DNA of 64,000 bases from Desulfofalx alkaliphila DSM 12257 (GTDB lineage: Bacteria > Bacillota > Desulfotomaculia > Desulfotomaculales > Desulfohalotomaculaceae): NCBI RefSeq assembly GCF_000711975.1, contig NZ_JONT01000002.1, forward strand, positions 124,001 through 188,000. The letters are read 5' to 3'. Position 1 is the first letter of the stretch. Every line of letters starts with the position of its first letter. The notes beneath the pieces were generated by a model, which was not told the DNA's origin, searched no databases, and worked only from the letters and a program-made list of their open reading frames with translations. A program made the position numbers and the translations under genes. This document shows positions 8,221 to 17,347 of the stretch, piece by piece.

Positions 8221-8781
8221 ATGGAATTGGTAGAGGCGATAAAAAGCAGACGCAGTGTACGTAGATTTACAGACAAATCGGTTGATGATGCCATTGTGCA
8301 GGAACTCATTGAGTTGGCAGCGTGGGCGCCCAGTGCGTCTAATCAGCAACCCTGGGGTTTTTTAGTGTTAAAGGATAAGGATGAGCTAAAAAGCTTATCT
8401 GAGCAAGCAAAAAAAGATTGGTTAGCTGATATGGACAGGTACCCACACATGCATAAGTATAGAAAGATCATGGAGGATGAAAATTACAATATTTTTCACA
8501 ATGCCGGCACAGTAATTGTTATTTACGGCAACACCGACACTGCTTGGTATATATACGACTGCAGTTTGGCCGCCCAAAACTTAATGCTGGCCGCCCATGA
8601 CAGGGGTCTGGGCACATGCTGGATAGGCTTTGCCCACAGAATTCTTGATACACCGGAATTTAAAGAAAAATATAATATACCGAAAAAATACAGTGTGGTG
8701 GCGCCCTTAATACTGGGTTACCCCGAAAAAGAGCCCGGCGACGGCCCGCCAAGAAAAGAGCTTCTTATTTTTTCATCATAA
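8221..8781 (+). CDS. Nitroreductase family FMN oxidoreductase
   Basis: 186 residues from ATG 8221, with GAAAGGG 8 bases upstream; the in-frame GTG at 8212 overlaps that site. The N terminus has the family FMN-binding pattern IKSRRSVRRF (residues about 6-15) and WAPSASNQQPW; the C-terminal half has GTCWIGFAH, which lies at the flavin. Members of this family are homodimeric FMN enzymes that reduce nitro groups, quinones or flavins with NAD(P)H. The substrate cannot be told from sequence. Confidence 0.85.
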   Translation: MELVEAIKSRRSVRRFTDKSVDDAIVQELIELAAWAPSASNQQPWGFLVLKDKDELKSLSEQAKKDWLADMDRYPHMHKYRKIMEDENYNIFHNAGTVIVIYGNTDTAWYIYDCSLAAQNLMLAAHDRGLGTCWIGFAHRILDTPEFKEKYNIPKKYSVVAPLILGYPEKEPGDGPPRKELLIFSS

Positions 8782-8820
8782 GAGACAAGACCTGCCTCCA
8801 TGATTTTTAGTTAGTCTCTT
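8780..8820. terminator. Shared terminator between convergent genes
   Basis: AAGAGAC (8780-8786) pairs with GTCTCTT (8814-8820), followed by TAAAATTAAAAA. It sits between the convergent nitroreductase and ABC ATPase genes. Confidence 0.4.
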
Positions 8821-8825
8821 TAAAA

Positions 8826-9542
8826 TTAAAAATATTCTTTTTCCAGTATTGATAACAGCTGGCTGTATAGATGAGCCAGCTGTTTTTCACTTAAATCACG
8901 CTCCCTGTGGGGAGTGGCGATTTCAAACTGCTGCCGTACTGCAGTGGGTTTGTTAGAGTATACCAGTATTTTATGGCCCAGCAACAAGGCTTCTGCCACA
9001 TCATGGGTAACAAAAACAATGCTGCTTTTATTAATATCCCATAATCGACACGTTTCCCTAACCAGGGCCAGCCTTAAAGGTGCATCCAAAGACTTAAAGG
9101 GTTCGTCCATTAACAGCAATTGATGGGGGAAGGCAAAGGCCCTACATAAAGATAAACGCTGTTTCATACCCCCACTTAAGGCGTGGGGGTAGTAATTGCG
9201 ATATTGGGATAAGCCAACCAGGTCTAAATACCGATTTATCACCTGCTGCCTTTGGGGCATGGGTATTTGGCCAATCAAAACAAAATGCAGGTTTTCTTCC
9301 ACCGTTTTCCAGGGCAGCAGTCGCGGTTCTTGAAAAGCATAACTGGTCTGCACCCCGGAAAGACCAACCATTTCGCCGTAATCTGGCTGCACTAAGCCTG
9401 CCAATATATGTAGCGTTGTGGTTTTACCACAACCGGACGGCCCCAATATACATACTATTTGCCCATCTTCAACATCAAAGGACAAGTCTTTTAAGACCCT
9501 TACGCCGCCAAGGGATTTATTTACATTCCGCAAGGATATCAT
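8826..9542 (-). CDS. ABC transporter ATP-binding protein (SsuB/TauB family)
   Basis: 238 residues from ATG 9542, preceded by GGAGGT at 7 bases; the upstream TTG at 9557 would overlap that site. Walker A is GPSGCGKTT, the Q-loop region is SYAFQEPRLLPW, the signature is LSGGMKQRLS, and Walker B is LLLMDEPFKSLD. The EPRLLPW segment is typical of ATPases that serve nitrate/sulfonate/taurine-type importers. Its start overlaps the permease stop (ATGA). Acts on the cytoplasmic face of the membrane with the next two genes. Confidence 0.88.
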   Translation of the reverse strand: MISLRNVNKSLGGVRVLKDLSFDVEDGQIVCILGPSGCGKTTTLHILAGLVQPDYGEMVGLSGVQTSYAFQEPRLLPWKTVEENLHFVLIGQIPMPQRQQVINRYLDLVGLSQYRNYYPHALSGGMKQRLSLCRAFAFPHQLLLMDEPFKSLDAPLRLALVRETCRLWDINKSSIVFVTHDVAEALLLGHKILVYSNKPTAVRQQFEIATPHRERDLSEKQLAHLYSQLLSILEKEYF

Positions 9543-10294
9543 TTTGCATACCTCCAAGTGGACAGCCGTTTATTAATTGCTTGTAAACCGCGATCGGTTA
9601 ACAGTCCTAACACCACCAGCAGCAGGGTCCAGGCAAATACCTCAGGCGTTTCTAAATTGGTGCGGGCGGTGTGCATACCGGCACCGATACCCCGGTGGGC
9701 ACTTAAAAACTCAGCCATGGCCACTGCTTTCCAAGTTGTACCCAAGGCAGCAGACATGGCTGCAATAAGATAGGGGATTACTTGGGGTAGGTATACTTCA
9801 AAAATCAAACGTTTTTTGTCCACCAAAAAGAGTTTAGCCATTTCAGTAAAGTGCGGGTTGACGTTTTGTACACCCTGTACAATGTTGATGATGACCAGCG
9901 GTAAAGTGGTTATAAAAACCACAAATATCGGCACCTTATCTGATCCAAACCAAATCATGGCCAGCACCAGCCAAGAGATGATAGGTATAACCTGAATAGT
10001 AACCACATATGGTTGGATTAATTTGCCAATGACAGAATTTAAGCCCATAAACAAACCCAATGGTACGCCTACCACTACTGCCAGTGCAAACCCTGCCAAT
10101 CCCCTTACAATGGTGTTGCTGGCATGCTCAAATAATTTGCCGCTGTCATATAAATTGTGTAAGGCCTGCAAGGTCTCTATTGGAGAGGGCAAAATGACCG
10201 GCTTGTAAAAAAAAGACAGTATTTGCCACAGGCAGACTAAAAACAGCAGGCTAAGAAGGGGCAAGCCCTTACTTAGCCAAGTAGAATTTTTCAT
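9539..10294 (-). CDS. ABC transporter permease (SsuC/TauC family)
   Basis: 251 residues with six predicted membrane helices. The EAA loop, which contacts the ATPase, is visible as KAVAMAEFLSAHRGIGAGM. An N-terminal hydrophobic segment (LPLLSLLFLVCLWQILSFF) and GVPLGLFMGL fit the BPD_transp_1 family. Start ATG 10294 overlaps the end of the binding-protein gene by 26 bp, so the three genes form one operon read from 11249 downward. Confidence 0.88.
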   Translation of the reverse strand: MKNSTWLSKGLPLLSLLFLVCLWQILSFFYKPVILPSPIETLQALHNLYDSGKLFEHASNTIVRGLAGFALAVVVGVPLGLFMGLNSVIGKLIQPYVVTIQVIPIISWLVLAMIWFGSDKVPIFVVFITTLPLVIINIVQGVQNVNPHFTEMAKLFLVDKKRLIFEVYLPQVIPYLIAAMSAALGTTWKAVAMAEFLSAHRGIGAGMHTARTNLETPEVFAWTLLLVVLGLLTDRGLQAINKRLSTWRYAK

Positions 10295-11249
10295 CGGGTA
10301 ATTTTCCTCCCACCATTTCAGGAGAGAATTCTAACAGCTTAGATAAATAGTTTTCCACATCTTCTTTGGCCTGCTGTCCGTCAGCATAGGCCAAGTTAAT
10401 GCGTGTCATGGACTGCTCAAAGACCGGCCCGGGAATACCAAAATGCTCTTCCACAAGCGGTGCCACCAAAGAAGGATTATCTACAGTTTGCTCCAGTGCC
10501 TGCTGATATGCATTCTGAATAGTGTTTAAAGCATCGGGATAATTCTCGGCAAAGGAGTTTTGCACCACTATACCCGTTTGGGGCAGCCGGGTGTTTTCAC
10601 CTTCAGCTAATTGCCATTGTTGATTATAATCAAAAATTATTTCAACTGATTCAGCGTTATTTAATACATTGGTTACCAAGGGTTCGGGGAGAACGGCATG
10701 GTCAATTAAGCCTTGAATCATCATCTGAGCAATTTCCGGAGAATTCATATAGTTTAAAGATAATTCGTCCTCCGACACCTTATTTGCTGCCAAGAGATAA
10801 CGGGTAATAATATCCGGACTGGCACCCTGGGCGCCCACATATAGCTCAGTGTTTACTAAATCAGTCCATTCATTAATACTGCTATCTGTGGACAGCAGGT
10901 ATAGGATGCCCCAGGTGTTGACATTGGCAAGGGATATGTCTATATCCTTGTTATATAGTTTAGATGCCACATTGACGGGTAAAACAGTAAAATCCGCTTC
11001 ATTCTTTACAATTCGTGAAGTGGCCTCCTCCACTGACTTGTATAATAGCAGTTCAATTTCCACCTCATCATCAAAGGGCTCGTTGGCAAGCATCTGTAAC
11101 AAGGGTGCAGTGGGTGGGGCAGCGGGCGCCTGAATAACAATCTTATCAGGCTGTTTTGTTTCTGCCTGCTCTTGTTCTTTTTCTGAACCGCAGCCGGCAA
11201 CCAATGTCAAGATTAAAGCCATGACAAAAAGCGCAATTATTTTTCTCAA
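10269..11249 (-). CDS. ABC transporter substrate-binding lipoprotein (SsuA/TauA/ThiY-like)
   Basis: 326 residues starting at TTG 11249, with GAGGTGG 4 bases upstream. The first 20 residues are a lipoprotein signal ending in the lipobox LVAGC, so the protein is anchored outside the membrane. The body has the type-2 periplasmic binding protein pattern of nitrate/sulfonate/thiamine-precursor binding proteins (FTVLPVNVASKLYN, GILYLLS, AVLPEPLVTNVL). The ligand could be an alkanesulfonate, taurine or a pyrimidine; no TPP riboswitch was recognised upstream, and no desulfonation gene is adjacent, so the substrate stays open. Confidence 0.82.
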   Translation of the reverse strand: MRKIIALFVMALILTLVAGCGSEKEQEQAETKQPDKIVIQAPAAPPTAPLLQMLANEPFDDEVEIELLLYKSVEEATSRIVKNEADFTVLPVNVASKLYNKDIDISLANVNTWGILYLLSTDSSINEWTDLVNTELYVGAQGASPDIITRYLLAANKVSEDELSLNYMNSPEIAQMMIQGLIDHAVLPEPLVTNVLNNAESVEIIFDYNQQWQLAEGENTRLPQTGIVVQNSFAENYPDALNTIQNAYQQALEQTVDNPSLVAPLVEEHFGIPGPVFEQSMTRINLAYADGQQAKEDVENYLSKLLEFSPEMVGGKLPDEKFYLAK

Positions 11250-11316
11250 AGTACCACCTCGCTATAGAATTTATAGTTATATATTTTACACAGCAAGCAA
11301 AATATCCTGCCGGCAG

Positions 11317-11375
11317 ATATAAATGTCATATATAAATGTCATGCAACGACAATATTTGCAATGAAATGACATATA
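11317..11375. repeat. Tandem 13-bp repeat with a distal inverted half-site
   Basis: ATATAAATGTCAT occurs twice with no gap (11317-11329 and 11330-11342), and ATGACAT in inverted orientation follows at 11366-11372. It sits between the divergent ABC importer and HD-GYP genes and is a plausible regulator-binding cluster. Confidence 0.6.
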
Positions 11376-11485
11376 AAACATAAAAAGTTTTTTATAAGGT
11401 TTAAATAAATGCTTTTTATAGGAGGAATTCATTAGTTTATATAGAAATATTTAATAAATAAATTTAACGAGAGAAGGGAGATACT

Positions 11486-12631
11486 GTGTCATACAACCAA
11501 TTATCTATTTTGATCAATGAAATAGGTATAAAAAAGATGTCCGTTAACCCCTGGGCTCCGTTAAGCAAACGCATATATAAATCCAGATTACACGAAATAA
11601 ATATAAACGAATTGCTTTTTCGGGCGGTGCAAAAAACTTCAGTTGACCACAGATTGGTTGAGCTTTTCCCTCGGCCTGTGTTAATGCTGGACAATGAAGG
11701 CGGCATCGTGAAAGCCAATGACAGTGCCCTTGCGTGGATGGGTAAGGAATTTCCTGATGTGGAAGGAGAGTTTATTGGAGATTTACTCTTTGATCGTCGA
11801 CGAAAAATACAGAAAAATCAGTTTTTGAGCCCGGTAATAGAAGCTATAGTGAAAAACAAAGAATGTTTCCTCGAAAAATGCTATGTATCCACTGCGGCCA
11901 TTACCAATCCAATACCGGTTGAACTGAGTACCAAGGTGATCAGGATAAATGGCATACCACATACGGCAGTTGTTATCTATGCAGAGTTTGCAACCAGTAG
12001 CTTTGATCAAGACATTCAGCGCATGTTTTCCGAGATATTTGCAGACAGCCCAGAGGTGCTGACCAACTTATCAAAATACATAATTGGTCCTGACAGTTAT
12101 ACCTGCGGTCACTGCAAACAGGTGGCGGAATACGCTGCCCTGATTGGTGTGGAGGTGGGTTTAAGCAACCAAGAACTTGAATATTTATATTATGCTTGTA
12201 TGCTGCATGACATAGGTAAACTTGCCGTAGCGCCCGAAGTATTACATAAAAAAACTTGTGAATTAACACCCGATGAATTGCAAGCGATACAAATTCACCC
12301 CGATGCCGGCGCTGATATTTTAGAAGAGTTTTCATTTTTTAAAGACATGGCTCCCTATGTAAGGCATCATCATGAGCGCTATGACGGCACCGGTTATCCC
12401 GCTAAACTGAAGGGAAAGGAAATACCGTTTTTATCAAGGATTATGACCATAGCCGATGCCTTTGACGTAATGACATCACCCCACCGTAAGTCCTATAGTT
12501 TAGAGCGGGCAAAAGAAGAGCTGGTCTGCAATGCGGGGGGGCAATTTGATCCTTACCTGGTAAGCATAGCTGTTAAACTAATTGACAACGGAAAACTAAA
12601 ACCGGCCAGCTACTGTGAAACTGAAAATTAA
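11486..12631 (+). CDS. PAS-like domain HD-GYP phosphodiesterase
   Basis: 381 residues from GTG 11486, with AAGGGAG upstream. A PAS-like domain (about 45-170: FPRPVLMLDNEGGIVKAND) precedes an HD-GYP domain (about 185-370). The catalytic signatures HDIGK and HHHERYDGTGYP are intact, with the HD-GYP-specific GKEIPFLSRIM following. HD-GYP proteins hydrolyse c-di-GMP (some act on cGAMP). No GGDEF domain and no membrane segment are present. It stands alone between a divergent ABC operon and a terminator, so its input is probably sensed by the PAS domain itself. Confidence 0.83.
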   Translation: MSYNQLSILINEIGIKKMSVNPWAPLSKRIYKSRLHEININELLFRAVQKTSVDHRLVELFPRPVLMLDNEGGIVKANDSALAWMGKEFPDVEGEFIGDLLFDRRRKIQKNQFLSPVIEAIVKNKECFLEKCYVSTAAITNPIPVELSTKVIRINGIPHTAVVIYAEFATSSFDQDIQRMFSEIFADSPEVLTNLSKYIIGPDSYTCGHCKQVAEYAALIGVEVGLSNQELEYLYYACMLHDIGKLAVAPEVLHKKTCELTPDELQAIQIHPDAGADILEEFSFFKDMAPYVRHHHERYDGTGYPAKLKGKEIPFLSRIMTIADAFDVMTSPHRKSYSLERAKEELVCNAGGQFDPYLVSIAVKLIDNGKLKPASYCETEN

Positions 12632-12639
12632 ACCACGAC

Positions 12640-12670
12640 AACCCCTGCCATTGCGCGGGGGTTTAATTTT
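12640..12670 (+). terminator. Intrinsic terminator
   Basis: AACCCC (12640-12645) pairs with GGGGTT near 12658-12663, followed by TAATTTTC. It ends the HD-GYP gene. Confidence 0.65.
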
Positions 12671-12721
12671 CTTTATATCAGATGTATACTGTCTAGCAGA
12701 AAGCTCTATAAGGAGGAAAAA

Positions 12722-14869
12722 ATGGACAACCACATATTGATTGAGCAGGTGGCCTCGGCAACCCATATTCCTTATAAACAAGTTTTACGGACGGTAGAAC
12801 TGTTGGATGAAGGAAATACAGTGCCATTTATATCCCGATACCGCAAAGAAGTAACCGGTGAGTTATCAGAGGTTCAAGTGAGGGATATAGAGGATAAATT
12901 AAAATATTTTCGCAATCTGGCCCAACGCAAACAAGAGGTACTTCGGTTAATTGATGAACAGGGAAAACTAACAACCGAGCTTAGAAAACAAATAGAAAGT
13001 GCAACAAAAATAATTCAGGTTGAGGATTTATATCGTCCCTACCGGCAAAAAAGGCGCACCAGGGCATCGGTGGCCAAAGAAAAGGGCTTAGAGCCTTTGG
13101 TAAATTATTTATTAAACTTTCCCCCAGAAAAAGATGTGATAAGTGAGGCAAGTCGTTATATAAACAAAGAAAAGGGTGTCAATTCCGCTGAAGACGCCCT
13201 GCAGGGTGCCCAGGACATTATTGCTGAAATGGTATCTGATGATGCCGAGGTGCGCGGCTGGGTAAGGCAATTGGTGTCTGAAAACGGTATATTATTAACG
13301 GCTGCAAAAGACAATGAAGTTCAATCGGTTTACCAAATGTATTATGAATTTAGTCAACCGGTAAATAAGCTCCCTCCCCACCGTATTTTAGCCATTAACA
13401 GAGGTGAGCGTGAGGGTTTCTTAAAGGTAAAAATAGAAGTGGACGAAAAACAAATTATCCAATACATAAACAAAAAATGGTTAAAAACAGGCTCCGGCCC
13501 GGTTAGATACGTGCAAGAGGCAGTGCAAGACAGTTTGCACAGGTTGATTTTACCGGCGGTGGAAAGGGAAGTGCGCAATGAGCTTACTGAACGGGCAGAA
13601 GAACAGGCCATAAAGGTCTTTAGTAAAAACCTGCAACATTTATTATTACAAGCTCCGGTGAGGGACAAAATGGTTTTAGGGGTAGACCCTGCCTACCGCA
13701 CCGGTTGCAAGTGGGCAGTGGTGGATGACACAGGTAAATTGCTGGAGGTGGGGGTGGTGTATCCCACTCCGCCGCAAAACAAGGTGGAGCAGGCAAGGAA
13801 AGTATTTACCTGGTTGGCTGATAAGTACAACATTGAAGTAATTGCAATCGGCAACGGAACGGCCTCTAGGGAGACTGAACAATTTGTGGCAGACTTTATA
13901 AAAAATTACACCCGAAGACAATTGCATTACCTTATCGTCAGTGAGGCAGGGGCCAGCGTTTATTCTGCCTCGGAACTTGCAGGTAAGGAGTTTGCCCATT
14001 TAGATGTTGCGGAACGCAGCGCCGTTTCCATTGCCCGCCGTTTTCAAGATCCCATGGCAGAGTTGGTAAAGATCGATCCCAAGTCCCTTGGGGTAGGCCA
14101 GTATCAACATGATGTCAATGCTAAAAAATTAGAAGAAAGCTTGTCTAGGGTGGTTGAATCCGCTGTCAACCATGTGGGTGTAGATTTAAACACCGCTTCA
14201 CCTGCCCTGCTTTCTTATGTGGCGGGGGTTAACAGTACAGTGGCAAAGAACCTTGTCAATTATCGCACAGAAATAGGTCGTTATAAAAATCGAAGTCAGT
14301 TGAAGAAAGTACCCCGGCTGGGACCCAAAACCTACCAGCAGTGTGTTGGATTTTTACGGGTTTTTAACGGAGATAACCCATTAGACAAAACCCCCATTCA
14401 CCCGGAGTCCTACGACCTTGTAAAAAAATTACTTAAGGAAATAAATTGTGGCTTAGAAGATGTGGGCAGTGATGAATTGAGGGCTAAATTAGCTCAGCTG
14501 GATGTTGAAAAGATTGCAGATAAAATAAAAGCCGGAGTGCCCACCTTAAAAGATATTATTGATGCCTTAATGCGGCCGGGCCGAGACCCCAGGGAAGAAT
14601 TGCCGAGGCCGATACTGCGCACTGACGTACTCACCTTAAATGACTTAAAGCAAGGCATGGAACTGAAGGGAACGGTGCGCAATGTAGTGGATTTTGGTGC
14701 CTTTGTGGATATTGGGGTAGGGGTAGATGGACTGGTGCATATTTCGCAATTAACGGACAAATATATCAAACACCCATTAGAAGTTGTTTCCTTGGGGGAT
14801 GTGGTGGAGGTTAAGGTATTGGAGGTGGATACTGCCAGGGAAAGGGTGAGTTTAACTATGAAGGTATAA
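12722..14869 (+). CDS. tex: Tex family RNA-binding transcription accessory protein
   Basis: 715 residues, normal for Tex. The N-terminal helical Tex domain contains PFISRYRKEVTGELSE (about 29-45). The YqgF/RNase H-like domain begins at VLGVDPAYRTGCKWAV (about 318). A tandem helix-hairpin-helix region follows (about 480-560: DLNTASPALLSYVAGV, KKVPRLGPKTYQQC). A C-terminal S1 RNA-binding domain starts near 640 (GTVRNVVDFGAFVDIGVGVDGLVH). Tex associates with nucleic acid and RNA polymerase and affects transcription and stress tolerance. Start ATG 12722 follows AAGGAGG. Confidence 0.95.
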   Translation: MDNHILIEQVASATHIPYKQVLRTVELLDEGNTVPFISRYRKEVTGELSEVQVRDIEDKLKYFRNLAQRKQEVLRLIDEQGKLTTELRKQIESATKIIQVEDLYRPYRQKRRTRASVAKEKGLEPLVNYLLNFPPEKDVISEASRYINKEKGVNSAEDALQGAQDIIAEMVSDDAEVRGWVRQLVSENGILLTAAKDNEVQSVYQMYYEFSQPVNKLPPHRILAINRGEREGFLKVKIEVDEKQIIQYINKKWLKTGSGPVRYVQEAVQDSLHRLILPAVEREVRNELTERAEEQAIKVFSKNLQHLLLQAPVRDKMVLGVDPAYRTGCKWAVVDDTGKLLEVGVVYPTPPQNKVEQARKVFTWLADKYNIEVIAIGNGTASRETEQFVADFIKNYTRRQLHYLIVSEAGASVYSASELAGKEFAHLDVAERSAVSIARRFQDPMAELVKIDPKSLGVGQYQHDVNAKKLEESLSRVVESAVNHVGVDLNTASPALLSYVAGVNSTVAKNLVNYRTEIGRYKNRSQLKKVPRLGPKTYQQCVGFLRVFNGDNPLDKTPIHPESYDLVKKLLKEINCGLEDVGSDELRAKLAQLDVEKIADKIKAGVPTLKDIIDALMRPGRDPREELPRPILRTDVLTLNDLKQGMELKGTVRNVVDFGAFVDIGVGVDGLVHISQLTDKYIKHPLEVVSLGDVVEVKVLEVDTARERVSLTMKV

Positions 14870-14895
14870 TTAATTAAATATATAAAAATCAGATA

Positions 14896-14923
14896 TTCAA
14901 ATTATAGAGGGTTGTGATATAAT
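14896..14923 (+). promoter_or_regulatory. Candidate sigma-A promoter for adk (extended -10)
   Basis: TGATATAAT (14915-14923) is an extended -10 with a consensus TATAAT hexamer; a weak -35 TTCAAA lies at 14896-14901, 16 bases upstream. The adk start is about 40 bases downstream. Confidence 0.6.
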
Positions 14924-14964
14924 ACACATATTATAGACAAGTAATTAAACAGGAGGGATTATTA

Positions 14965-15606
14965 GTGAATTTATTAATTATGGGGCCACCGGGGGCAGGT
15001 AAAGGTACACAGGCCGAAAGAATGGTAAAAGAAATGCAAATCACCCATATTTCCACCGGAGATATGTTTCGTGCCGCCATTGCTAACGGCACAGAAATGG
15101 GCATGAAGGCAAAGGAATATATGGACAAAGGCGCACTGGTACCCGATGAAGTGGTAATTGGTATGGTCAAAGACCGTCTACAAGAGGATGACTGTAAAGA
15201 AGGCTTTTTATTGGACGGATTTCCACGCACTGTAGAGCAAGCTGTGGCGCTGGATGAAACTTTAAAAGACTTGAATATTAATTTAGATGCAGTAATAAAC
15301 ATAGAAGTTCCGCTGGACAAGTTAATGGCCCGTCTCACCGGACGCCGTGTCTGTAAGAGCTGTGGAGCTTCTTACCATGTCATATTCAACCCTCCGGCAG
15401 AAGAAGGCAAGTGTAACAGCTGCGGAGGTGAACTGTATCAGCGTGATGATGACAATGAGCAATCAGTGGGCACCCGTCTAAATGCCTATATGGAAAAAAC
15501 TCAACCCTTAATTGACTATTACAAAGAAAAAGGCATCTTAAAGCCCATTAACGGCGACCAAGAAATCGATAAGGTTCTGGAAGAAGTACTGGCAGCAGTA
15601 AAATAA
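14965..15606 (+). CDS. adk: Adenylate kinase, zinc-containing LID type
   Basis: 213 residues. The P-loop GPPGAGKGT is at residues 7-15; DGFPRT and the NMP-binding segment [11 protein letters not shown] are present. The LID domain carries two Cys pairs (CKSCG and CNSCGG, about residues 129-153), the structural zinc site of Gram-positive adenylate kinases. It interconverts ATP + AMP and 2 ADP in the cytosol. The start is GTG 14965 with AGGAGGG upstream. It has its own promoter and terminator here rather than lying between secY and map in the ribosomal protein cluster, so it may be a relocated or second copy. Confidence 0.95.
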   Translation: MNLLIMGPPGAGKGTQAERMVKEMQITHISTGDMFRAAIANGTEMGMKAKEYMDKGALVPDEVVIGMVKDRLQEDDCKEGFLLDGFPRTVEQAVALDETLKDLNINLDAVINIEVPLDKLMARLTGRRVCKSCGASYHVIFNPPAEEGKCNSCGGELYQRDDDNEQSVGTRLNAYMEKTQPLIDYYKEKGILKPINGDQEIDKVLEEVLAAVK

Positions 15607-15618
15607 TGTGACAAAGCA

Positions 15619-15643
15619 AAACCGGGGTAACCCCCGGTTTTTT
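15619..15643 (+). terminator. Intrinsic terminator of adk
   Basis: AACCGGGG pairs with CCCCGGTT across a short loop and is followed by a T-run ending at 15643. Confidence 0.88.
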
Positions 15644-15750
15644 CTATTTAGCTAAGAAAAAAGGTTAGCTAAGGCAGGTGAACACTTGCTTGCAGGAACC
15701 CACTACAGTTAATTGTGCCCTAAATAAATTTTGGATAATTTTACTCCCCT

Positions 15751-15778
15751 TGAGACAATTTAATAGTATTACATATTA
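15751..15778 (+). promoter_or_regulatory. Possible forespore (sigma-F/G-type) promoter for the ger operon
   Basis: CATATTA at 15772-15778 resembles the sigma-G -10 element (CATnnTA); TGAGACA at 15751-15757 is a weak -35. It lies 28 bases before the gerA-type gene. Germinant receptor operons are forespore-expressed in Bacillus, which makes this reading reasonable, but the -35 match is poor. Confidence 0.3.
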
Positions 15779-15805
15779 ATGAGTTTTTTGGCATATTAAG
15801 GGCAG

Positions 15806-17344
15806 GTGAGGACAATTTTTCGATACTTCATGCGGGGAAAGAAAAGCTATCCCAGTGCTAACCAAGCTGCTGATTTATTAAACCGGCAGGTGTCTGCTGA
15901 TCTGCATACCAATGTAGAAATTATTCAAAAACTTTTTAGCGAAATGCCTGACCTTATCATCCATAGTTTTAAGGTCAATGAAACGGGCACACCTGCTGCC
16001 CTGGTTTTCATAGACGGATTAAATGAAAAAAAAGTGCTCAATGATAACATACTGTATCCATTGATTCATGAAACCAAACTTGACAAGCCCCATTTAGGAC
16101 TAAGCATTACCGCGTCCAATATAAAAACCGAGCTTAAATGGTCTAACATAGAAGAGGCCCTGTTGCTGGGCAGCGCTGTTTTGTTCATGGATGGCCAAGC
16201 CAATGCGCTTATTTTGGATACCCAAGGGTGGGTACAGAGGGAAAGTTCTGAGCCGCAAAATGAGTCGGCCCTAAGGGGTGCCCACCAGGGCTTTGTGGAG
16301 ACCGCAAAATTTAACATTGCCATGATCCGCCGATATGTGGCCAGTAGGGAGCTAAAGATGAAACAATTGATGGTGGGTAAAAGAGTGAAAACCCAGGTAT
16401 TCTTATTGTACTTGGCCGATGTGGCAAATCCGCAAGTGGTACAAGAGATGGAGCGGCGTATCAGGAAATTGGATGTGGATGCAATTATTAATACCGGTGA
16501 ACTGAAAGAATACATTGAAGACAATAGGTACAGCATATTTCCCCAGTTTCAGGTGTCTGAAAGGCCGGATAATGTGGCATTAAACATCTTAAAGGGCCGT
16601 GTGGCGGTCGTTGTAGATCGCTCGCCGGGTGTAATTGTTGCCCCTGCTACATTATTATCATTTTTTCAGACGGTGGATGATTACAGCTTTCGCTGGATTC
16701 TCACTTCCTTTATCAGATTATTGAGGGTATTTGCCGCTTTTATTGCTTTGTTTTTACCGTCCTTATACATTGCCATAGTTACTTTTCACTATGAAGTTAT
16801 GCCCTTGGACATTGCAATGATAGTGGGTGAATCCCGGGAGAAGGTGCCTTTCACGCCCATTGTTGAAGCATTATTGATGGAGGTAACCTTAGAGATGCTA
16901 AGGGAAGCAGGATTGCGCCTGCCATCGCCCATTGGACAGGCCATTGGCATCGTGGGTGGCATTGTCATCGGCCAGGCGGCCATTGATGCTGCCATTGTCA
17001 GTAACTTGTTGGTGGTGGTGGTGGCACTGACTGCCATTGCATCGTTTATTATACCAAACCCGGAGATGTCTGCGTCTATACGGTTGCTGCGCTTTCCCAT
17101 GATGATATTGGCCTCGCTCTTTGGTATGGTAGGGGTTATGGCCGGTATGATGATGCTCGTTGCTCATTTGATAAGCTTGGAATCGCTGCGTACGCCCCTG
17201 GCAAGCCCCTTTGCTCCGCTGCGCTTGACAGATTTGAAGGATGCATTTATTCGCTTCCCTATCAGAATGTTGCAGCATCGACCCCATGATGCACGGCCGA
17301 CCCAGAGAAGGAAACAAGGTCAAAACAAAAGAAGTGGCGATTAA
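15806..17344 (+). CDS. Spore germination protein, GerA/GerKA family
   Basis: 512 residues. A hydrophilic N-terminal domain (to about 290) precedes a membrane domain with several helices (about 300-460) and a basic C-terminal tail. Family signatures include VVVDRSPGVIVAPATLLSFFQ (split here as VVVDRSPGV and IVAPATLLSFFQ) and the PLDIAMIVGESREKVPF loop. It is the A subunit of a germinant receptor in the spore inner membrane. GTG 15806 is the only start near a usable ribosome binding site (AAGGG, closely spaced), so the start is uncertain; ATG 15830 is an alternative. The gene begins a three-gene operon. Confidence 0.92.
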   Translation: MRTIFRYFMRGKKSYPSANQAADLLNRQVSADLHTNVEIIQKLFSEMPDLIIHSFKVNETGTPAALVFIDGLNEKKVLNDNILYPLIHETKLDKPHLGLSITASNIKTELKWSNIEEALLLGSAVLFMDGQANALILDTQGWVQRESSEPQNESALRGAHQGFVETAKFNIAMIRRYVASRELKMKQLMVGKRVKTQVFLLYLADVANPQVVQEMERRIRKLDVDAIINTGELKEYIEDNRYSIFPQFQVSERPDNVALNILKGRVAVVVDRSPGVIVAPATLLSFFQTVDDYSFRWILTSFIRLLRVFAAFIALFLPSLYIAIVTFHYEVMPLDIAMIVGESREKVPFTPIVEALLMEVTLEMLREAGLRLPSPIGQAIGIVGGIVIGQAAIDAAIVSNLLVVVVALTAIASFIIPNPEMSASIRLLRFPMMILASLFGMVGVMAGMMMLVAHLISLESLRTPLASPFAPLRLTDLKDAFIRFPIRMLQHRPHDARPTQRRKQGQNKRSGD

Positions 17345-17347
17345 AAT

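Noticed and set aside
11250-11485. TPP riboswitch upstream of the ThiY-like binding protein
   Set aside because: No conserved TPP-aptamer sequence elements were recognised on the minus strand; only AT-rich direct repeats are present.
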